From the NCBI GenBank assembly GCA_902729315.2, contig LR746281.1, positions 253,001 through 317,000 of the forward strand: a DNA stretch of 64,000 nt, in the 5' to 3' direction. The notes beneath the pieces are model-generated. The model had not been told where the DNA came from and did not search any database. It saw nothing but the letters and a program-made list of their open reading frames with translations. The position numbers and the translations under genes are program-made. The stretch comes from Spirodela intermedia. Taxonomy: Eukaryota > Streptophyta > Magnoliopsida > Alismatales > Araceae. Positions within the stretch are counted from its first letter, which is position 1. Each line of letters opens with the position of its first letter. Below are positions 22,621 through 35,718 of the stretch, piece after piece.

Positions 22621-25600
22621 TCAGGAGGATGAGATTTCGATCGCAGCCGGTTGTTCATGGCGGCGGCGGGAGCCATTTGCCCTCGCCCTGCCGCCATTCT
22701 CCTGCCGGCTACCCCGCCCCGACCTCCGAGCAGCGCCGGGCCCGGCCCCCCTCGGTGCCTTCTCCGCCAATCGCCCTCCCCTCGGCCTACTCCTTCCTGC
22801 CCAGAATCCAGAAAACCATTCATGGTGCCAATGAAGGGCACACGCATACATAAACACAGACATCTAACGTATGACTCAAGGGGTCTCTGCCGCCGAAGCA
22901 ATCCCACCGCGAGAAATTCTGAGTGAAATCAGCATGGTTTTGACGAAGGATAACTAAGTTTTATCACATAAAAAAAGGCATGCGCTGGCGGGATCGCACC
23001 TCCTGGAGCTACTTGGCTTCGGGGTCTTCGTTCTTCCACATGTATTGGGTAGCCGCAGAACTGGATTGGAGAAGCCTGAGAGGAAGCAGATGGGGCCGAT
23101 TAGGGGATACACAGAGCAATGACTGGAGACGGTGATCGGGTCCCACAGAGACCATACCCGGAGGGCGTTCTCAACACCGCGAGTATCCTCGAACTCCACA
23201 AAAGCGTAGCAGACGCCAGCTTCCTGAGCATTAGAAGGAGAGATTTGGAACATATGAGTTTGGTCTTCGGCATTGCAAAATCTCAGACCGAGAGGTCCCA
23301 AGAAGGGGGAAGAAGAGAACCCGAAAGGACCCAGATGGGGATGGTCAACATAAAAATGATGCATTGAAAATGGTAATGGTTGGATAGAGAATCCATGGCC
23401 CCGCTGACCCAAGATTCTTCGGATTTAATGGACGGGGGATGACGACGAAGGGCCTTTCAGTCGAGAAAATAGAGAGATGTGGGGAGAACCTTCCTGTTCT
23501 TGATAAGAACACCACCAGGCTTGACTCTCCCAAAACTTAGGAACTCCTGTTCGAGTTCCGAAGCAGACGCAGACGAAGGTAGGTTTCTCACGTAAACAGA
23601 TGTAGCCCCACCTAAGAGAAAAGCAAGGTGAGAAGGGGCATGAAAACCCTGCATTGAAATGATACCGAAAATAGGAAACCAAACTATAATCTTACATTGT
23701 TTTCTATTATTCGATTTCACAATAAAATGGAAAATAAATCGCTAAACTCTTAAAAAAACCACGATTTTTAATCTTCCCACATATCTGGCCGAATAGTATA
23801 ATTGGAGGGAAACCTCAACACCATCCATCAACAAGGATTACGGGCATGTGAAATCAAAGTAACCGAAGAGGGTTTTAGCCTTCTGCGACACCATCAACAG
23901 TGACGGTAGCACACATCAACCTATTCAACCGAATAAAATTTCTTAAGAAAAATCATAATATTAATAGACGTACAAAAAGTGGAAATATCACAAAAATTGA
24001 AAACCAAGTATTCATCGGGGATATTACTACTCATTACTACATTGAGATAGACCAATGTTCCATTTACTCATAAAGCTCATTCGTATGGTACTACTCATTA
24101 CTACTAAAATAACAGAGTTTCACCTTCATCTGCTGCTGTCGCATCCTCAACTTCAAAGGCAGGATTTGACTGCTGATGAGTAATCTGTGGTATATGATGC
24201 CGCTCAGATGCTGGGGACGCTTGTTTTGCTCCGGCCGTTTCTGGACTTTGAGCATGTCCAGTTCGTCCTTTGGGGACTTGCAACTTACAAATAGATGGCA
24301 TCATAAATGGCGATAAATTAGACCATGTCACAAGAAATAAGAATAGAGTGATGAAAGGCCGACAAAGTGATACATACAACTGAAGCATAAGTGTGTCTCA
24401 GTTCTTCAATGGGTTCATCAACGGGGGAAGAGTGTTGGCATTGAAAATTGGATGAGCTTGGAAATGAAGATGCAGGCTGTTCTGTGGCTGCTCCTTCAGC
24501 TCGGTCATCAGCCTTACAAACATTCTCCCGGCCACCTTGGAATGCAGGGGTGATATGCTCATCAGCCTTACTTTCTTCAGCATTCGCAGGTACTAAAATG
24601 CCATTTCTTGGGACTTCTCCAACAATAATGCGTTTAAAGGCTGCTAAAGCTCGACATTTATTTAGGCATCAACCCAGGATTGATCAGACCATTTGATAGA
24701 AAGAACAAAAAATCAGAAAAGGACGTCTAGGTATGAAAAACCATAATTTGGTTACATGTATAAATGTGAATATGATATATTTCCTTTTCTAGGCAATAAT
24801 GGCAGATAACACTGGCATGGATCGTTGTGATGTCACTGCTCAGCATCAAATTTCTTTTTTTTTTTTTCTTCATTTCTCAGAAAGTAACTTTATTCTTCCA
24901 TTGGGCAACATTTTTTTGGACGTTTTTGAAAGCAAGTGGGCAATCACACAGTAGAAAATTTAAAAGTTCTAAGGATCCCAGAAACGTGGATGCTAAGTAC
25001 TCAGTTTCATAGCAGTCACAAAGCATTAGTCCAATAGTGTTATAAAACCATCAATTTCCATTAGACATTGTTCCAAGATGATAAATGCACATGTACCTGT
25101 CTCTTGATTTGGGAAGGAAGATTTATACATGGAATCGAAATCATTATATCCCGACATTGTTGCTACGCGTGGAAGCTGTTGTTCTTCATCCTGAAGGTGA
25201 AATATGTCGTTGAGAACGAAGTATCCTTTCTCCTGAGGTGCCAGGAAGAATGTCTGCACAAAATTTCTCCAGCCACCTAACTCCCCGGCATGCACAGAAC
25301 CTGATACTGTGACTAGAATGCCTCCACCCCACGATTCCAAAGAACGAGCTGTTTTGATCTCAATGCCACCAAGGCTGAGAGACATTATGAGATTATGTAT
25401 TTGCTGCAATTAGTAAAACAACCTTCACCTCAGAATAAGCTCATATAATCATGAGTTCAGCATTCTCAGATACTGCAGATAGAGGGAAATATATAGAGCA
25501 GAAACATGAGAAAGCACGAAGAAAGAAGGCACCAAAGTTTCCATATAGGCAATTAGATGCTCGCACACTAAAACATCACTAATCATAAATAATTCCAAAA

Positions 25601-26345
25601 CATGATTTTCTTGCAAGATCTAGAGATTTTAGAGAATCCACAGACAAATGGCTCCAGATGTAGTCCATAAAGGATTAAAACCACGCATGAACATGCTGCG
25701 CATAGAAGAAGGCAGAGCTTGCAGCTACTTGGGCAATTGAATTGGGATATCGTCTTCTCCAATGTTGGGTCGTGAGCAGAGAAGTATTCAAAGCATAGTC
25801 GAGGTATATGACTGTTTTTTCTTTTTCTTTTTCTTTTTCTAGGTCACTGATTACAAAGAAAAAGAACCTCTTTCTAAGAAACCAAAGCTTCAGGGAAGAG
25901 GTGAAAAGCTCCAATCAAAGGAAAACATATGACTGTTCCCAGATAGTCGCTATCCACATTACGTTAATCATCACTGACATTAAGGGTGGTCAACCGATTA
26001 TGAAATGAAGCAATTCCCATTTTCCAGGAGAAAGGGAATGCCAGAAAATCATAGAAATCCTTAGAGAGAGGAGTGAGGAAAGACCTACTAGCATGCCAGA
26101 AGCAGTATTAGCCATGCTCCCATCAATGCGCACCACGGTGCTTGAATCCGTGTAGAACTGATGGACGAAATTTGGTTGCTGCAGGAGAATCTGGTAGTAC
26201 TGCTCAATGAAATAACTGCCCACCTGCTCGAGACCGAAAACCATTCGCAAGTCACGCAAGGTACTTTTGGGGAAGAGAGATCATCAGTTCGGATTCTCGC
26301 AATCACCTGAATAGCGCTCACGGAAACCACGTATCCAGTCGCCAT
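22621..26345 (-). CDS. G3BP-like NTF2/RRM RNA-binding protein
   Basis: G3BP-type proteins join an NTF2-like domain to an RRM and an RG-rich tail, bind RNA and enter stress granules. Supported exons: 26345 to about 26307 (MATGYVVSVSAIQ), about 26224-26095 (VGSYFIEQYYQILLQQPNFV, first half of NTF2), 25403-25097 (QIHNLIMSLSLGGIEIKTAR to FPNQE, second half of NTF2), about 24592-24390 and about 24275-24120 (acidic, Ser/Gln-rich linker with ELRHTYAS), about 23612-23490 (RRM start, SVYVRNLPSSASASELEQEF), about 23223-23152 (GVCYAFVEFEDTRGVENALR), about 23048-23000 (HVEERRPRSQVAPG) and 22796-22621. Splicing at 23000/22796 keeps the frame and gives an RG-rich tail, GRSRPRGGRLAEKAP then RRSGRGSRQENGGRARAN. 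Reading through instead would end at 22929 without RG repeats. Middle exon limits are approximate. Confidence 0.85.
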
Positions 26346-27554
26346 TGCTTCCTTGCTTAGAGCATGCAGCGGGGGACGGATCCTCCTGAAGGTCCAACAC
26401 TAAAACCCTAGATCTTGAAGACCGGTGACAGATGCTGGCTCCCGAACGTATCACAGATTTGCCCAGGAAAAAATGGCTACACTTTCTCTTCCCCTTTCCC
26501 TACCCTCGATCCCCAGGTTGCTTCCCTCCTCTCTCTCACTCTCTCTCACTGTTTCTGTCTCTAGACTCCTCGTCAACTTTATGGTCGCGGCCGGAAACGA
26601 TTTTTCCGCGCGGCGGAGCTCGACGCTCGACAAAAAAGAAATGACAAAAAACCAGAGCAGCGTCGCGCGATTCACGTGAGATTATTTACATATGATTCAC
26701 GAGAAGCCCAGAGTCTAAGAATACTGCCGCGGCCGCCACCACCGCGGCCGCCGCGGTGTGCTTTCACGAAGAGCCACGTTCGCTCCTCTGCCACCGGACG
26801 GCGGCGGCGCCGCCAACCGAGCGCCGTCCATTTCAAACCGAAAACGTGGCGCGCAGGGGTTTTAGTTTCCGACAATCTTTCCCCTAGTAATCGACGTTGT
26901 GAATCCTCGTCCTTGGAAGAAAAAAATAGAAAATTGAAGATCTGCATCACGATTGCGTCACGAATTGTCGAAATTTGCAGACCGGGGATGGCCGACAGAG
27001 CATCCTCCGGCGGCCGTCGAGTAATCCGCAGAAGGGGACGTCGGTGGACGTCTCCACCCTCCATTTCTCCGCCACCGCCGCCGCCGCTGCCGCTACGGCG
27101 AGAGTCCCTGCCGGAGAACCTCTCTGCCTCTAGGCCCTCTCATCCTCCGGCGAGGACCGCCGCCGGCCAATGATTTCCTCGGAGATGACGATGGTTCTGA
27201 CGTCCACGAGGGGACGCTATCCCGAGAATTCGCAGCCGCCTCTTTGCCAGCCACAAGGAAGAACCTTTTCAGGGCCTTTTTTGCCAAAACCAGCACTTTA
27301 TAAGGGTATATCGGTAAACATTGAGGGTCCCAGAGGAGTAGCACCTCGTCATCTTATCTCCCCTCATCCTCTACCTATCTGATATCCACTGGTCCAGAAG
27401 AGTACGCGTCATCTGAGCCACGTCCTTCCCTTCCCTTCCCTTCCCTTCCGCAGGCTCTCCTCCTCGCTCAGTGCTTCGAGTAGAAGACCTCTCTCTCTCT
27501 CTCTCTCCGTTGCTGGCCGTTGCGCCTCATCGTCCCTCCCGAGGAGTAGAAACC
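26346..27554. promoter_or_regulatory. Bidirectional spacer, G3BP-like / cpRNP
   Basis: About 1.2 kb separate the divergent start codons. The half near G3BP is CT-rich with an AAACCCTAG at about 26403. The middle (26700-27170) is very GC-rich with open frames on both strands, but no family is recognisable. Short tandem TTCCC units occur at about 27426-27448, and a CT run at about 27490-27507 lies in the likely 5' leader of the cpRNP gene. Confidence 0.5.
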
Positions 27555-29314
27555 ATGGCAGGAGCCGCCGCCGTCCGGTCGTGCTTCTCCGCCGGCGTCA
27601 CCCCCTGCATCCAGCCGAGGCATCCCCCCGCCGACGGCATCGTCAGGCTCGGGGGGCTGCGGGCGCTGCGCCTGCCGAATGTCGCCTGCACGCTGGACGG
27701 GCTGGGGATCAGCTGCAGGGGGGCCTCCGGCCCGAGATGGCGGCTGCCGAGGGTGTGCTCCACCGCTGTAGCCCAGGAGGAGGAGGCGGCGGCCGCGGCC
27801 GTGGACGGAGAGCCCGCCGGGGAGGACGGAGGGTCGGAGGCTGAAGTGGGCGAGGACACGGTGAACACCAAGCTCTACTTTGGCAATCTGCCGTACAATT
27901 GCGATAGCGCCCAGCTGGCCGGGATCATCCAGGAGTATGCGACCCCGGAGATGGTCGAGGTAAGGGAGACCTGGAGCTCCTGCCGCCCGCGGATATGCTT
28001 GAATTTCAGATATTCGCTCCGTTGCAGACGGATTTCGATTTCAAGCATATTGAAAAACCGGACGAGATTAATCCTCGCGACTTCATCTCTCTAGATTTTC
28101 TGTTCGGAGAAGATCTCACACAGACGCGTCCGACAGACCTCCTATTAGAGCTCCTCGGGAACACCTACACAAGCTTGTAGACGGCAATTGAGGAGAAATC
28201 TGGAACCCTTTCCCAGGATTCGTCATCTCCGTCGGAGAATTAGAATCGATCATCAGTTACTCGCCCAACTCTCGAAAGTACCTTTCGCCCAGTCTCCCGT
28301 GGCTCGTGATCTCGATATCTTGCTTCTGCTCCTTCTACCAGAGCTTTGATCCTGGGTCGGCATCGAGAGACCCCATATTCAATTCTCGTCAGGTTTCTGT
28401 CCAAAGATCCAGAGGTTTGGACAATGGGAGGATCGGGCTCTTGCCTCTGAATCGACTGGCTTTTTCTACTAGATCACTATTCTCAGCTCGTGCGACATGT
28501 AGACTAATTAAACCCTAGTAGCTGTCCTTTCTCCTTCCCGAGCTTTAATCCTGTGGAGATGACGACCGACGTTTTTCTTTTTTTGTTTCTTGTTTTTTGA
28601 TTTTGGTGACGGGGTCGCAGGTGCTCTACGACAAGGACACCGGCAGAAGCAGGGGGTTCGGTTTCGTCACCATGAGCTCCGTGGAAGACTGCGAGGGCGT
28701 CATCCAGAACCTCGACGGAAGCGTAAGCATCCCTACATGAAGAGACAATCGATATCGAGGAAGACGAAGGCCTCTTCGCTTCTCCTCGGATTCTTGGAAT
28801 TAATAGCGGGAGGGATGGGATGCCCCTTTTCCTGGTGTTGCTGTTGATGGTGTTGTTGTTGTGTGTGCTGTGTGTGTGTGTGAATTGCAGCAATACTCGG
28901 GGCGGGTGCTGAGGGTGAACTTCTCGGACAAGCCCAAGCCCAAGGAGCCCCTGTACCCGGAGAGCGAATTCAAGCTCTTCGTGGGGAACCTTTCCTGGTC
29001 GGTGACGGCGGAGAGCCTGATCCAGGCCTTCCAGGACTACGGCGAGGTGGTCGGCGCCCGGGTCATCTTCGACGGCGACACCGGCCGCTCCCGCGGTTAC
29101 GGCTTTATCTGCTACTCTACCAAGTCCGAGATGGACACCGCCCTCCAGTCACTCGACGGCAAGGTACGTCTACCCTTCTTCTCCCTTCCTTCTCCCCACA
29201 CTCTTCTTCTTCTGCTTCCGCCACCACCGCCGCCGCCGCTGATGGATGTGGATTTTGCAGGAGCTGGAAGGGCGGCCCATGCGGATCAGCCTGGCGCTAG
29301 GGAAGCGCTCCTGA
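27555..29314 (+). CDS. Chloroplast ribonucleoprotein with two RRMs (AT1G60000-like)
   Basis: Four exons, 27555-27959, 28621-28722, 28891-29163 and 29261-29314, give 277 residues. The N-terminal 70 or so residues form a plastid transit peptide, followed by an acidic stretch (AEVGEDTVNTK) typical of cpRNPs. RRM1 has RNP2 LYFGNLPYN and RNP1 RGFGFVTM; RRM2 has RNP2 LFVGNLSW and RNP1 RGYGFICY. The C-terminus is GRPMRISLALGKRS. cpRNPs bind many chloroplast transcripts and support their stability, splicing and editing. The linker KPKPKEPLYPESE matches the AT1G60000 type more than CP31 or CP29. All introns are GT-AG and all phases agree; intron 1 is 661 bp. Confidence 0.9.
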
Positions 29315-32300
29315 ACGGCGCAGCCGCGCGGAAAATGCACAGAGGAGGCAAACGCCCGCCGGAGGAAGCAGCAACGCGGCCCCCATCGCCGCCGCTTGAT
29401 TTAGTCAGTAGAGAAGCGCGAGCCGACGACAACCCGCACCCTCCCCGCCCCCCCCTCCCCGGCTGCCTCCTACTCCCGTCCCCCGCCGCCACCGCCTACA
29501 ATTCGAGCTGGCGTTAACGTAAATGCAGGGCCGCCATACTCCCTGTACCCGCCAACGTCTCTCTGAATCGGCAATCGCTTTGTCTGGTTCTCGCCTCTCG
29601 ATTAAACCGGGCCACACTCTGACGGCGTCCCGATTCCTTCCGCCCGGCCAGCGAGCGAGCTGGCGACGGAAAGCGGAAGCGACGGGGCCTTTCATACGAT
29701 AACTCTACTAATCGAAGATCAGAAGACGGCATCTGAAGAGTACCCAGATTGCCAATCAGCGCGAGACGAAGAAAAGCGCTACCAAACGGAAGCCGAATTG
29801 AAACGGGGGGGCACAGTAGAGGAACGAAACTCCGGACCTGTGAGCAGACGGAGGAACTCGAGAAGCCCCCCCAAAACTCATCCGATTAAAGCAGGGAAGA
29901 AGGTGGGGATAGCGTCGCGTACTCTTAATCATTACTTATCAGGTGACAAACGATCCCAATACCCAGGTTAACTCAAAAGATAAGATTCAGGCGAAGAAGA
30001 ACTAATGAGCTAGTTCACCTGCCTCCGGAGAAGTGGCAGCGGCGTGTGGCGGTTGGCTAGTTTCATCACTATCGGCTTCTTTTTTTAAAATAAAATAAAT
30101 ATCTTGGTTAGCTGCAGCCTAGAACTTCATTCGAAGAATGGGCACCAGAAAGAGGGGGCCATACACTGCCTGATCGGTTGACTGGCTGCGTCTTATGCAC
30201 AAAAGTTATCGAGACTAGTGGTCGAGGATGGGCGGCACATACGCAGCAGGCATAGACAAGGAAACCAGATACACAGGGCAGAGGCTATCTATATATCTAT
30301 CTATCTATACCCTGATAATCGGAAGCACATGAGCAGAGATCATCATCCACTCAACAACCCTGATTATCCAGCAGGCACCATTCCCCCATGCACCCCTGCA
30401 AGTTTAGCTTAACTAGGAAAAGTTCTCTAAGTGAACCCAAACAAATGTCGTAGAAATATCTATCAATCAAGCACGGCCGAGAGTCCGCCAGAAGGGAAGA
30501 ATGCAGACATCCAGAGGAACTTGATCAAGAAAACAGAGGAGTATCTGATCAAGAAACCACCGTAAGAAAATAAAGCCCGTCCATTCGCTTTAGAGAATTA
30601 CTGGCGTCAAGCATCTCCATTCTAGACACCTAAGAAACTAATGGAAGAACAAAGCACAAAAAAAAATAAAAAAATGGAACTTGAAAACCCACGAAATGGT
30701 CAAACGTCAACGTCAAAGCCCGAATAATGAGCAAACCAATCAAAATGATTACCTGAGAAACTGTTGTTATTTTCCAAATATGAGATTTTAAAAGAAAATT
30801 CATGAACATAAATAAAAGGCCAAAGTCTTAGCTATATTATGTTCAACGGGCGACAGAGACCGGTGGGCTATGGTGATGGGATGACGTTAAAAAAAAAAAA
30901 AAAGAGGGTATAATCACACCCTCGCCGATTCAAAAATGCAATCAAACCGCCGCCCAGTCACATTTACAGATAAAATCATTTCAAAATATGATTTCGTTGA
31001 GAAAACAATAGTTAGTGAAGAACAAAACTTCGAAGATAAAAGCAAGGCCGGAAGAAAACCGAGGTCGCGCCAGTATTTGGAGAGATAAAAAGAGAACAAA
31101 CTTTGTGAAATGAAGAATAGGCAACAAATTAGTGAGATAGAAATCATGCAATGAGAAAATAAGATACTAAGATTCTTCTCTGAAACACAGGCAAATTCAA
31201 TCGGTGAACACATAAAATCCAATGGCAGAAGCAGGACGGTGAATAGTTGGAAAGACAAATAAGAACGATAGTAGAAAGCATGACCAAAAAGAAGACTAGA
31301 TGGGAAAACGGTAATACAATGAAGCTTCAATTAAGAAAACATGATTTTTTTTTTTTAAAGCGTTCTAAGTGGGTGGGAAACCAAGGTTTGATACGCAAAA
31401 AAGCAAACCATTAGCAGGCTTAAGGCCGAAACATAGATGAAAGGGGAAATGATTGTGACATCTGATATAAAAACAGCGCCTAATGTTACCCAGCAAGTTA
31501 ATATGCACTGCGACTCGAGAATGTCATATGCAGGAGGACGAAACAAAAGGCAACACTAAGGTAAAACGACACAGTGCCATTGATGCACCTTTGACTACCA
31601 TTTTGGGTATTTTCCTCTGACCTGCCACACGAAACCTTGGGATTCACATCAGGAGCCGTAAGAATAAATCAAACCAAGCCTAAAACAATAATATAACAAG
31701 TTTCACCTACCCAACACAGGCCATTAATCACCTGCTCCACTGATGAACCTCAGCAATCATCAACTATCTTCATGGTAATGCAACCAAGTAAAGGCTTAAA
31801 AATAGCAACATAAAAACAATAACATCGTCAACCAGGTTAGGAATAATCGTTAGAGAAACTCGAAGCTGGGTACCAAACTGAAAAAGTTAGTGATAAGATT
31901 CATAAAAGTCTTTACTGAATGACTAGACGAGAAAATATAGCATCACAAAAACACTGTCCAGCACAGCTCAAGATGAGATCACTTTCATGTAGAAAGAGAT
32001 CTGCAGATGATACCATCTGGCAGCATATACCTCGCCAAATAGCCCATGAATGAGTGGATCTTTTATCTCAGGGGTGGGTTTCTGCAATTGTCATAAGAGT
32101 ACAGCAAGGTTAAAGATGTCATCCCGAAACTCCCATCTACTTGAAGCCCTAGCAATAGGTAATAAATCAGGTTCACATGAGCTCCAAGAAAAATCACGCC
32201 TGCCAAAACATCCAGTTATCACCAGAAGCAAAGTTAGGAAATGCAGCTAAAAAGGCATTCGTGAAACTGTTAGTAAATAGTGAAAAGAAAACCATGAAGT

Positions 32301-32570
32301 TTATATGTGCTGTAATCCAGACAATATGAGGGCATTCTCCTTTTCTCGAATAACATGCATTAAAGGACATTTCCACATTGGGAAAAATTACCAGAGAAAT
32401 AAGCAAAAAAAATCCAATGCGCTTTATATTCCAAGAGGGAAAATTCCTCTGCTGTTGTTTCTCATGACAGTGCAGTCAGTTAATAATAAATATCCGATGA
32501 GAGGAAAGAAAAATCATGATTAGATGAGAAAAGATACCATTTAGATCGGAGGAAGCAAGAAGCGCATATG
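29315..32570. other. Long spacer downstream of cpRNP and SF1
   Basis: This 3.2-kb stretch lies between the convergent 3' ends of the cpRNP and SF1 genes. The first 500 bp are GC-rich and may be cpRNP 3' UTR; the rest is AT-rich with scattered stops in all frames. A TATC-type microsatellite occurs at about 30287-30308 and poly-A tracts at about 30660 and 30889. SF1 3' UTR, possibly spliced, may occupy part of it. No supported gene. Confidence 0.45.
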
Positions 32571-34997
32571 TCACTTCATTTCGGCCATAAACTTCTCATA
32601 CTCCGAGTCCCCACCATAGGTAGCAGCCTGGTCTGCAGATGAAGTTGACGCAGGTTGGGAGGCTAGAGGATTAGATGCCCACGGTACACTACCGACACCT
32701 TGTGAGGGGTCTGTGTTCGGAGGAGGCACTGGCGGAACGGCACCGTAATTGGATTGGTAGACAAAAGACGGGGGTTGGTATGCAGGCTGGAGGTTTGGAT
32801 ACATGGTGTTTGGTGCAGGTGGTCCAGGCAATGGGCTCTGGGATTGTACTCCAGGGGGAAAGTTCTGCATCGCTTCACTAGATGGAGCACCCGGAGGAGG
32901 TACGGTTTGATGTGAGGTAGGGAGAGGCATGCCATAAGTGTTGTACATGCTTGACCCAGGGGGTGGTGGGATATATCCATAATGTGGAGGAAGTGGTGGG
33001 CCCCATGGAGTTGGTGCACTCATGTAACTTCCTGGGGGGGGAGGTGGGGGTGGATTTGCCAGAGGTCCACCTGATGCATATTGTTGAGATGGATAACCCC
33101 CAGAAGATGCATCTGGAGGAGGATAAGCAGGAGGTGGTGGAGCAGGGGGGCCCGGGGGAACAGCAGGTTGAGGTGGTTTTCCAGCTACTCGAACTGCTAT
33201 AACTCGCCCTTCCAAGTGATATCCATTCATGCTAGCTATAGCCTGGTTGGCCTGAGCAACATCTGAATACTTCACAAAGCCATAACCCTTGCTTAGCCCA
33301 CTCATCCGATCTTTAATCACCTTTGCTGTGACAATACTACCAAAGGGAGAAAACAATCTTATGAGCGCATCATCGTCAAAAGTCGGAGGTAGATATCCAA
33401 TATACAAATTTGTTTCATCATAGTCCTTTTTAACCCCATTGGTTAATCCTGCCTGAGTAGAAGCACTACCAGTACTAGTGTTGTTTGCCCAAGGAGGATT
33501 GCTGCCAGGAGGACCTGCAATCGCCAATGACGCGCTTGACTTTGACAATGAGTCAGGGGCAGCACCACCCAACTCAGCTAAGAAATTCTGATATTCATCA
33601 TCCAGTTTCTTCCCTGAACCTTTCATGGGGCAGTCAATAGTAGGATGTCCTCCATCTCCACAAATCTTACACAGCACATCACTCTTAAATGTAGAAGTTC
33701 GAGCAGGACATGCATACTGCCGGTGTCCAGGCTCACCACACAACCTGCAAAATTCCTCATCTCTTATGGTTCCGTTAAGGGCCGCAAGTTCCCTCAGCTG
33801 CTGCCTCTTGTGCTCATTTAACACTTCATCAACAGGTGTTAGAAGCTTCTCAATCATGGCCGCCGCAGAATCAAGAGATTCCTGTGTTTCAGCTTCAACC
33901 AATACGTGTAAATCCTCATTCTCGGAAGGATCTGGCTTCAGATCCCTCTTCTGCTGCAATCTGCCTTCTTTTACCGAGCCTTTCCCCCTGATTACTATCT
34001 TGGCACCTGTTTCTTTCTCCATTCTTTTCTGAGTGTTGCCTCTAGGCCCAATGATAAGTCCAATGAAGTTGTACCCAGGGTACTCCTTCATGGGGATGTA
34101 GAGCTTTTTCTGAAGCTTGGGTGGACGGTAATCCGCTGGAGGTCTGAACGCTGGATTCTTCTTTATAAGCTGTGATATAATCTCCTGACGCTCCTTGTTG
34201 AGGTACTCACGCGCCCGATACTCTCTTGTGTTTATACGAATACCCATGTTGTCGTAGATGGGTTCAGGCGATGGAGAACGTGCTCCCTCAGGGCGATCAT
34301 CCAACGGTAGGCCTGACTGGAGGAGGCGGCTAATCTCCAGAAGCCTGATGTTGAGGGCTTGGACTTCGGGATCAAGATCGGCAGTGAAATCCTTCATAAA
34401 ATCCGGTAGCTGAAAGGACCTCGGCTCCTCTTCAGACCACCTCGACTTCCTCTTCCGACTGCCAGCGCCAGACCCATCGCCGTTCTGATCAGCTTCCGAT
34501 GGTGGATCCCAACGGCTCCGCCGGCGCCGTCGGCTGCTGGTCTCTTCTTCCCCACCAGAGCACTCTCTGTCTGTACCACTGTGAGTACCAACGAGGCCGC
34601 TTTCGGATATCAACTGCCTCTCCACGCTCTCCCGCTTGTGAGCATCGCGGTTTCGAGCGTAAGACTCCATATAATCGCGATCCAGATGCTTCTGCGAAGC
34701 GGCGGTATCCGACGGAGGCTGCTTATTGTGATGTTGATCTAGGGTTTCCGGAGGAAGGTATTGCTGACCCGGGACCTCCGAAGGGGGAAGCGGCGGAGGC
34801 GGCGGAAGGGAGTTTTGGGAGGCTAGGTTTTCCCAGGACGAGGACGGAGCAGGTGGCATCACGCTGAACGCACCAGAATTTTCGAAAGAACGTTGGTAAG
34901 CCGAGGCCTGCGAAGAACCTTCGTATTGAGAGTGACTGCCGGAAGAATCGAAGCCTTGTGCCGGTGCCGACGAAGCGTAGGCCAGTGAGTCCTCCAT
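32571..34997 (-). CDS. SF1: Splicing factor 1 / branchpoint-bridging protein (SF1)
   Basis: Uninterrupted frame of 808 codons. SF1 recognises the intron branch point in the nucleus together with U2AF during early spliceosome assembly. After a low-complexity N-terminus come two basic SRW motifs ([11 protein letters not shown] near residue 160 and [11 protein letters not shown] near 185), the type bound by the U2AF large subunit UHM. Next is [20 protein letters not shown], leading into a KH-QUA2 domain with the loop [19 protein letters not shown]. Two CCHC zinc knuckles follow ([14 protein letters not shown] and [14 protein letters not shown]). Then comes an RRM, present in plant but not animal SF1, with LYIGYLPP and [10 protein letters not shown] long Pro-rich tail ends [11 protein letters not shown]. 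Length and domain order match plant SF1 (AT5G51300). Confidence 0.96.
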   Translation of the reverse strand: MEDSLAYASSAPAQGFDSSGSHSQYEGSSQASAYQRSFENSGAFSVMPPAPSSSWENLASQNSLPPPPPLPPSEVPGQQYLPPETLDQHHNKQPPSDTAASQKHLDRDYMESYARNRDAHKRESVERQLISESGLVGTHSGTDRECSGGEEETSSRRRRRSRWDPPSEADQNGDGSGAGSRKRKSRWSEEEPRSFQLPDFMKDFTADLDPEVQALNIRLLEISRLLQSGLPLDDRPEGARSPSPEPIYDNMGIRINTREYRAREYLNKERQEIISQLIKKNPAFRPPADYRPPKLQKKLYIPMKEYPGYNFIGLIIGPRGNTQKRMEKETGAKIVIRGKGSVKEGRLQQKRDLKPDPSENEDLHVLVEAETQESLDSAAAMIEKLLTPVDEVLNEHKRQQLRELAALNGTIRDEEFCRLCGEPGHRQYACPARTSTFKSDVLCKICGDGGHPTIDCPMKGSGKKLDDEYQNFLAELGGAAPDSLSKSSASLAIAGPPGSNPPWANNTSTGSASTQAGLTNGVKKDYDETNLYIGYLPPTFDDDALIRLFSPFGSIVTAKVIKDRMSGLSKGYGFVKYSDVAQANQAIASMNGYHLEGRVIAVRVAGKPPQPAVPPGPPAPPPPAYPPPDASSGGYPSQQYASGGPLANPPPPPPPGSYMSAPTPWGPPLPPHYGYIPPPPGSSMYNTYGMPLPTSHQTVPPPGAPSSEAMQNFPPGVQSQSPLPGPPAPNTMYPNLQPAYQPPSFVYQSNYGAVPPVPPPNTDPSQGVGSVPWASNPLASQPASTSSADQAATYGGDSEYEKFMAEMK

Positions 34998-35470
34998 CCC
35001 CCCAAAAACGAGGGGAAGACGAAATCACGAAGCAAGGGACTGATCGGAGAAATTAGGGTTCCGCCCTCGATCTTCAGATATTAGCTTCCCACAGCTGTGA
35101 CGATAACGAAGGCGAGATCGGGACTCTTCGTTAGCCCGACTTCATTTATATAGGAAGCGGCGCTGGTACCGTGGCGCGCAGGAGAGAAGAATCCGGGGTC
35201 CATCGGATCAACCACGGTCGTAACGGATCCTCTATCGGTTCGAAAGTAAAGCAAAATTTCATAAAATTAATAATTCAAAGAAAATTCTAGAAGCACAATT
35301 AATGGCCCAATACCCGGGCCCAAAATGAGCTACTGGGCGCGACCATATTTTTCCGTTACCTGAGAAACTAGGAATGTTATATATATAAATATATTGATAA
35401 TTAGAAGGAATATAAATCCGAGGAGGGTTAGGGCGAATTATGAGGACCAAAAACGAATATATATACGTAT

Positions 35471-35471
<1 letters not shown>

Positions 35472-35503
<32 letters not shown>
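35472..35503. repeat. CT microsatellite
   Basis: About 16 CT units without interruption, in the spacer between SF1 and the LRR gene. Confidence 0.85.
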
Positions 35504-35505
<2 letters not shown>

Positions 35506-35614
35506 GTACGTGGCTTGGACTCGGACCATAACGGGCTCAGACCACTTCGACATTGAGAAAATTTAAAAGCATTTAAAGAGTTCAATTTAATTTAAATTAA
35601 TGATAAATCAAACG

Positions 35615-35657
<43 letters not shown>
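35615..35657. repeat. Compound CT/TA microsatellite
   Basis: A CT run changes to TA repeats at about 35633 with no spacer. Confidence 0.8.
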
Positions 35658-35718
35658 CTGTATATATATACACATAGAGAGATATCGGCCACTAAGATTT
35701 ACCTTGATCATCCCAGGC

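Larger units (their letters stand above)
34998..35718. other. Spacer upstream of SF1, with microsatellites
   Basis: Holds the SF1 5' leader and promoter (near 34998-35200) and the 3' flank of the LRR gene. Contains a CT microsatellite at 35472-35503 and a CT run at 35615-35633 that passes directly into TA repeats to 35657. No gene seen. Confidence 0.5.

Noticed and set aside
22929-23000. Stop at 22929 as the main end of the G3BP-like protein
   Set aside because: The spliced alternative to 22621 keeps the frame and supplies the RG-rich tail expected for the family, so I used it and kept the short form as a possible isoform.
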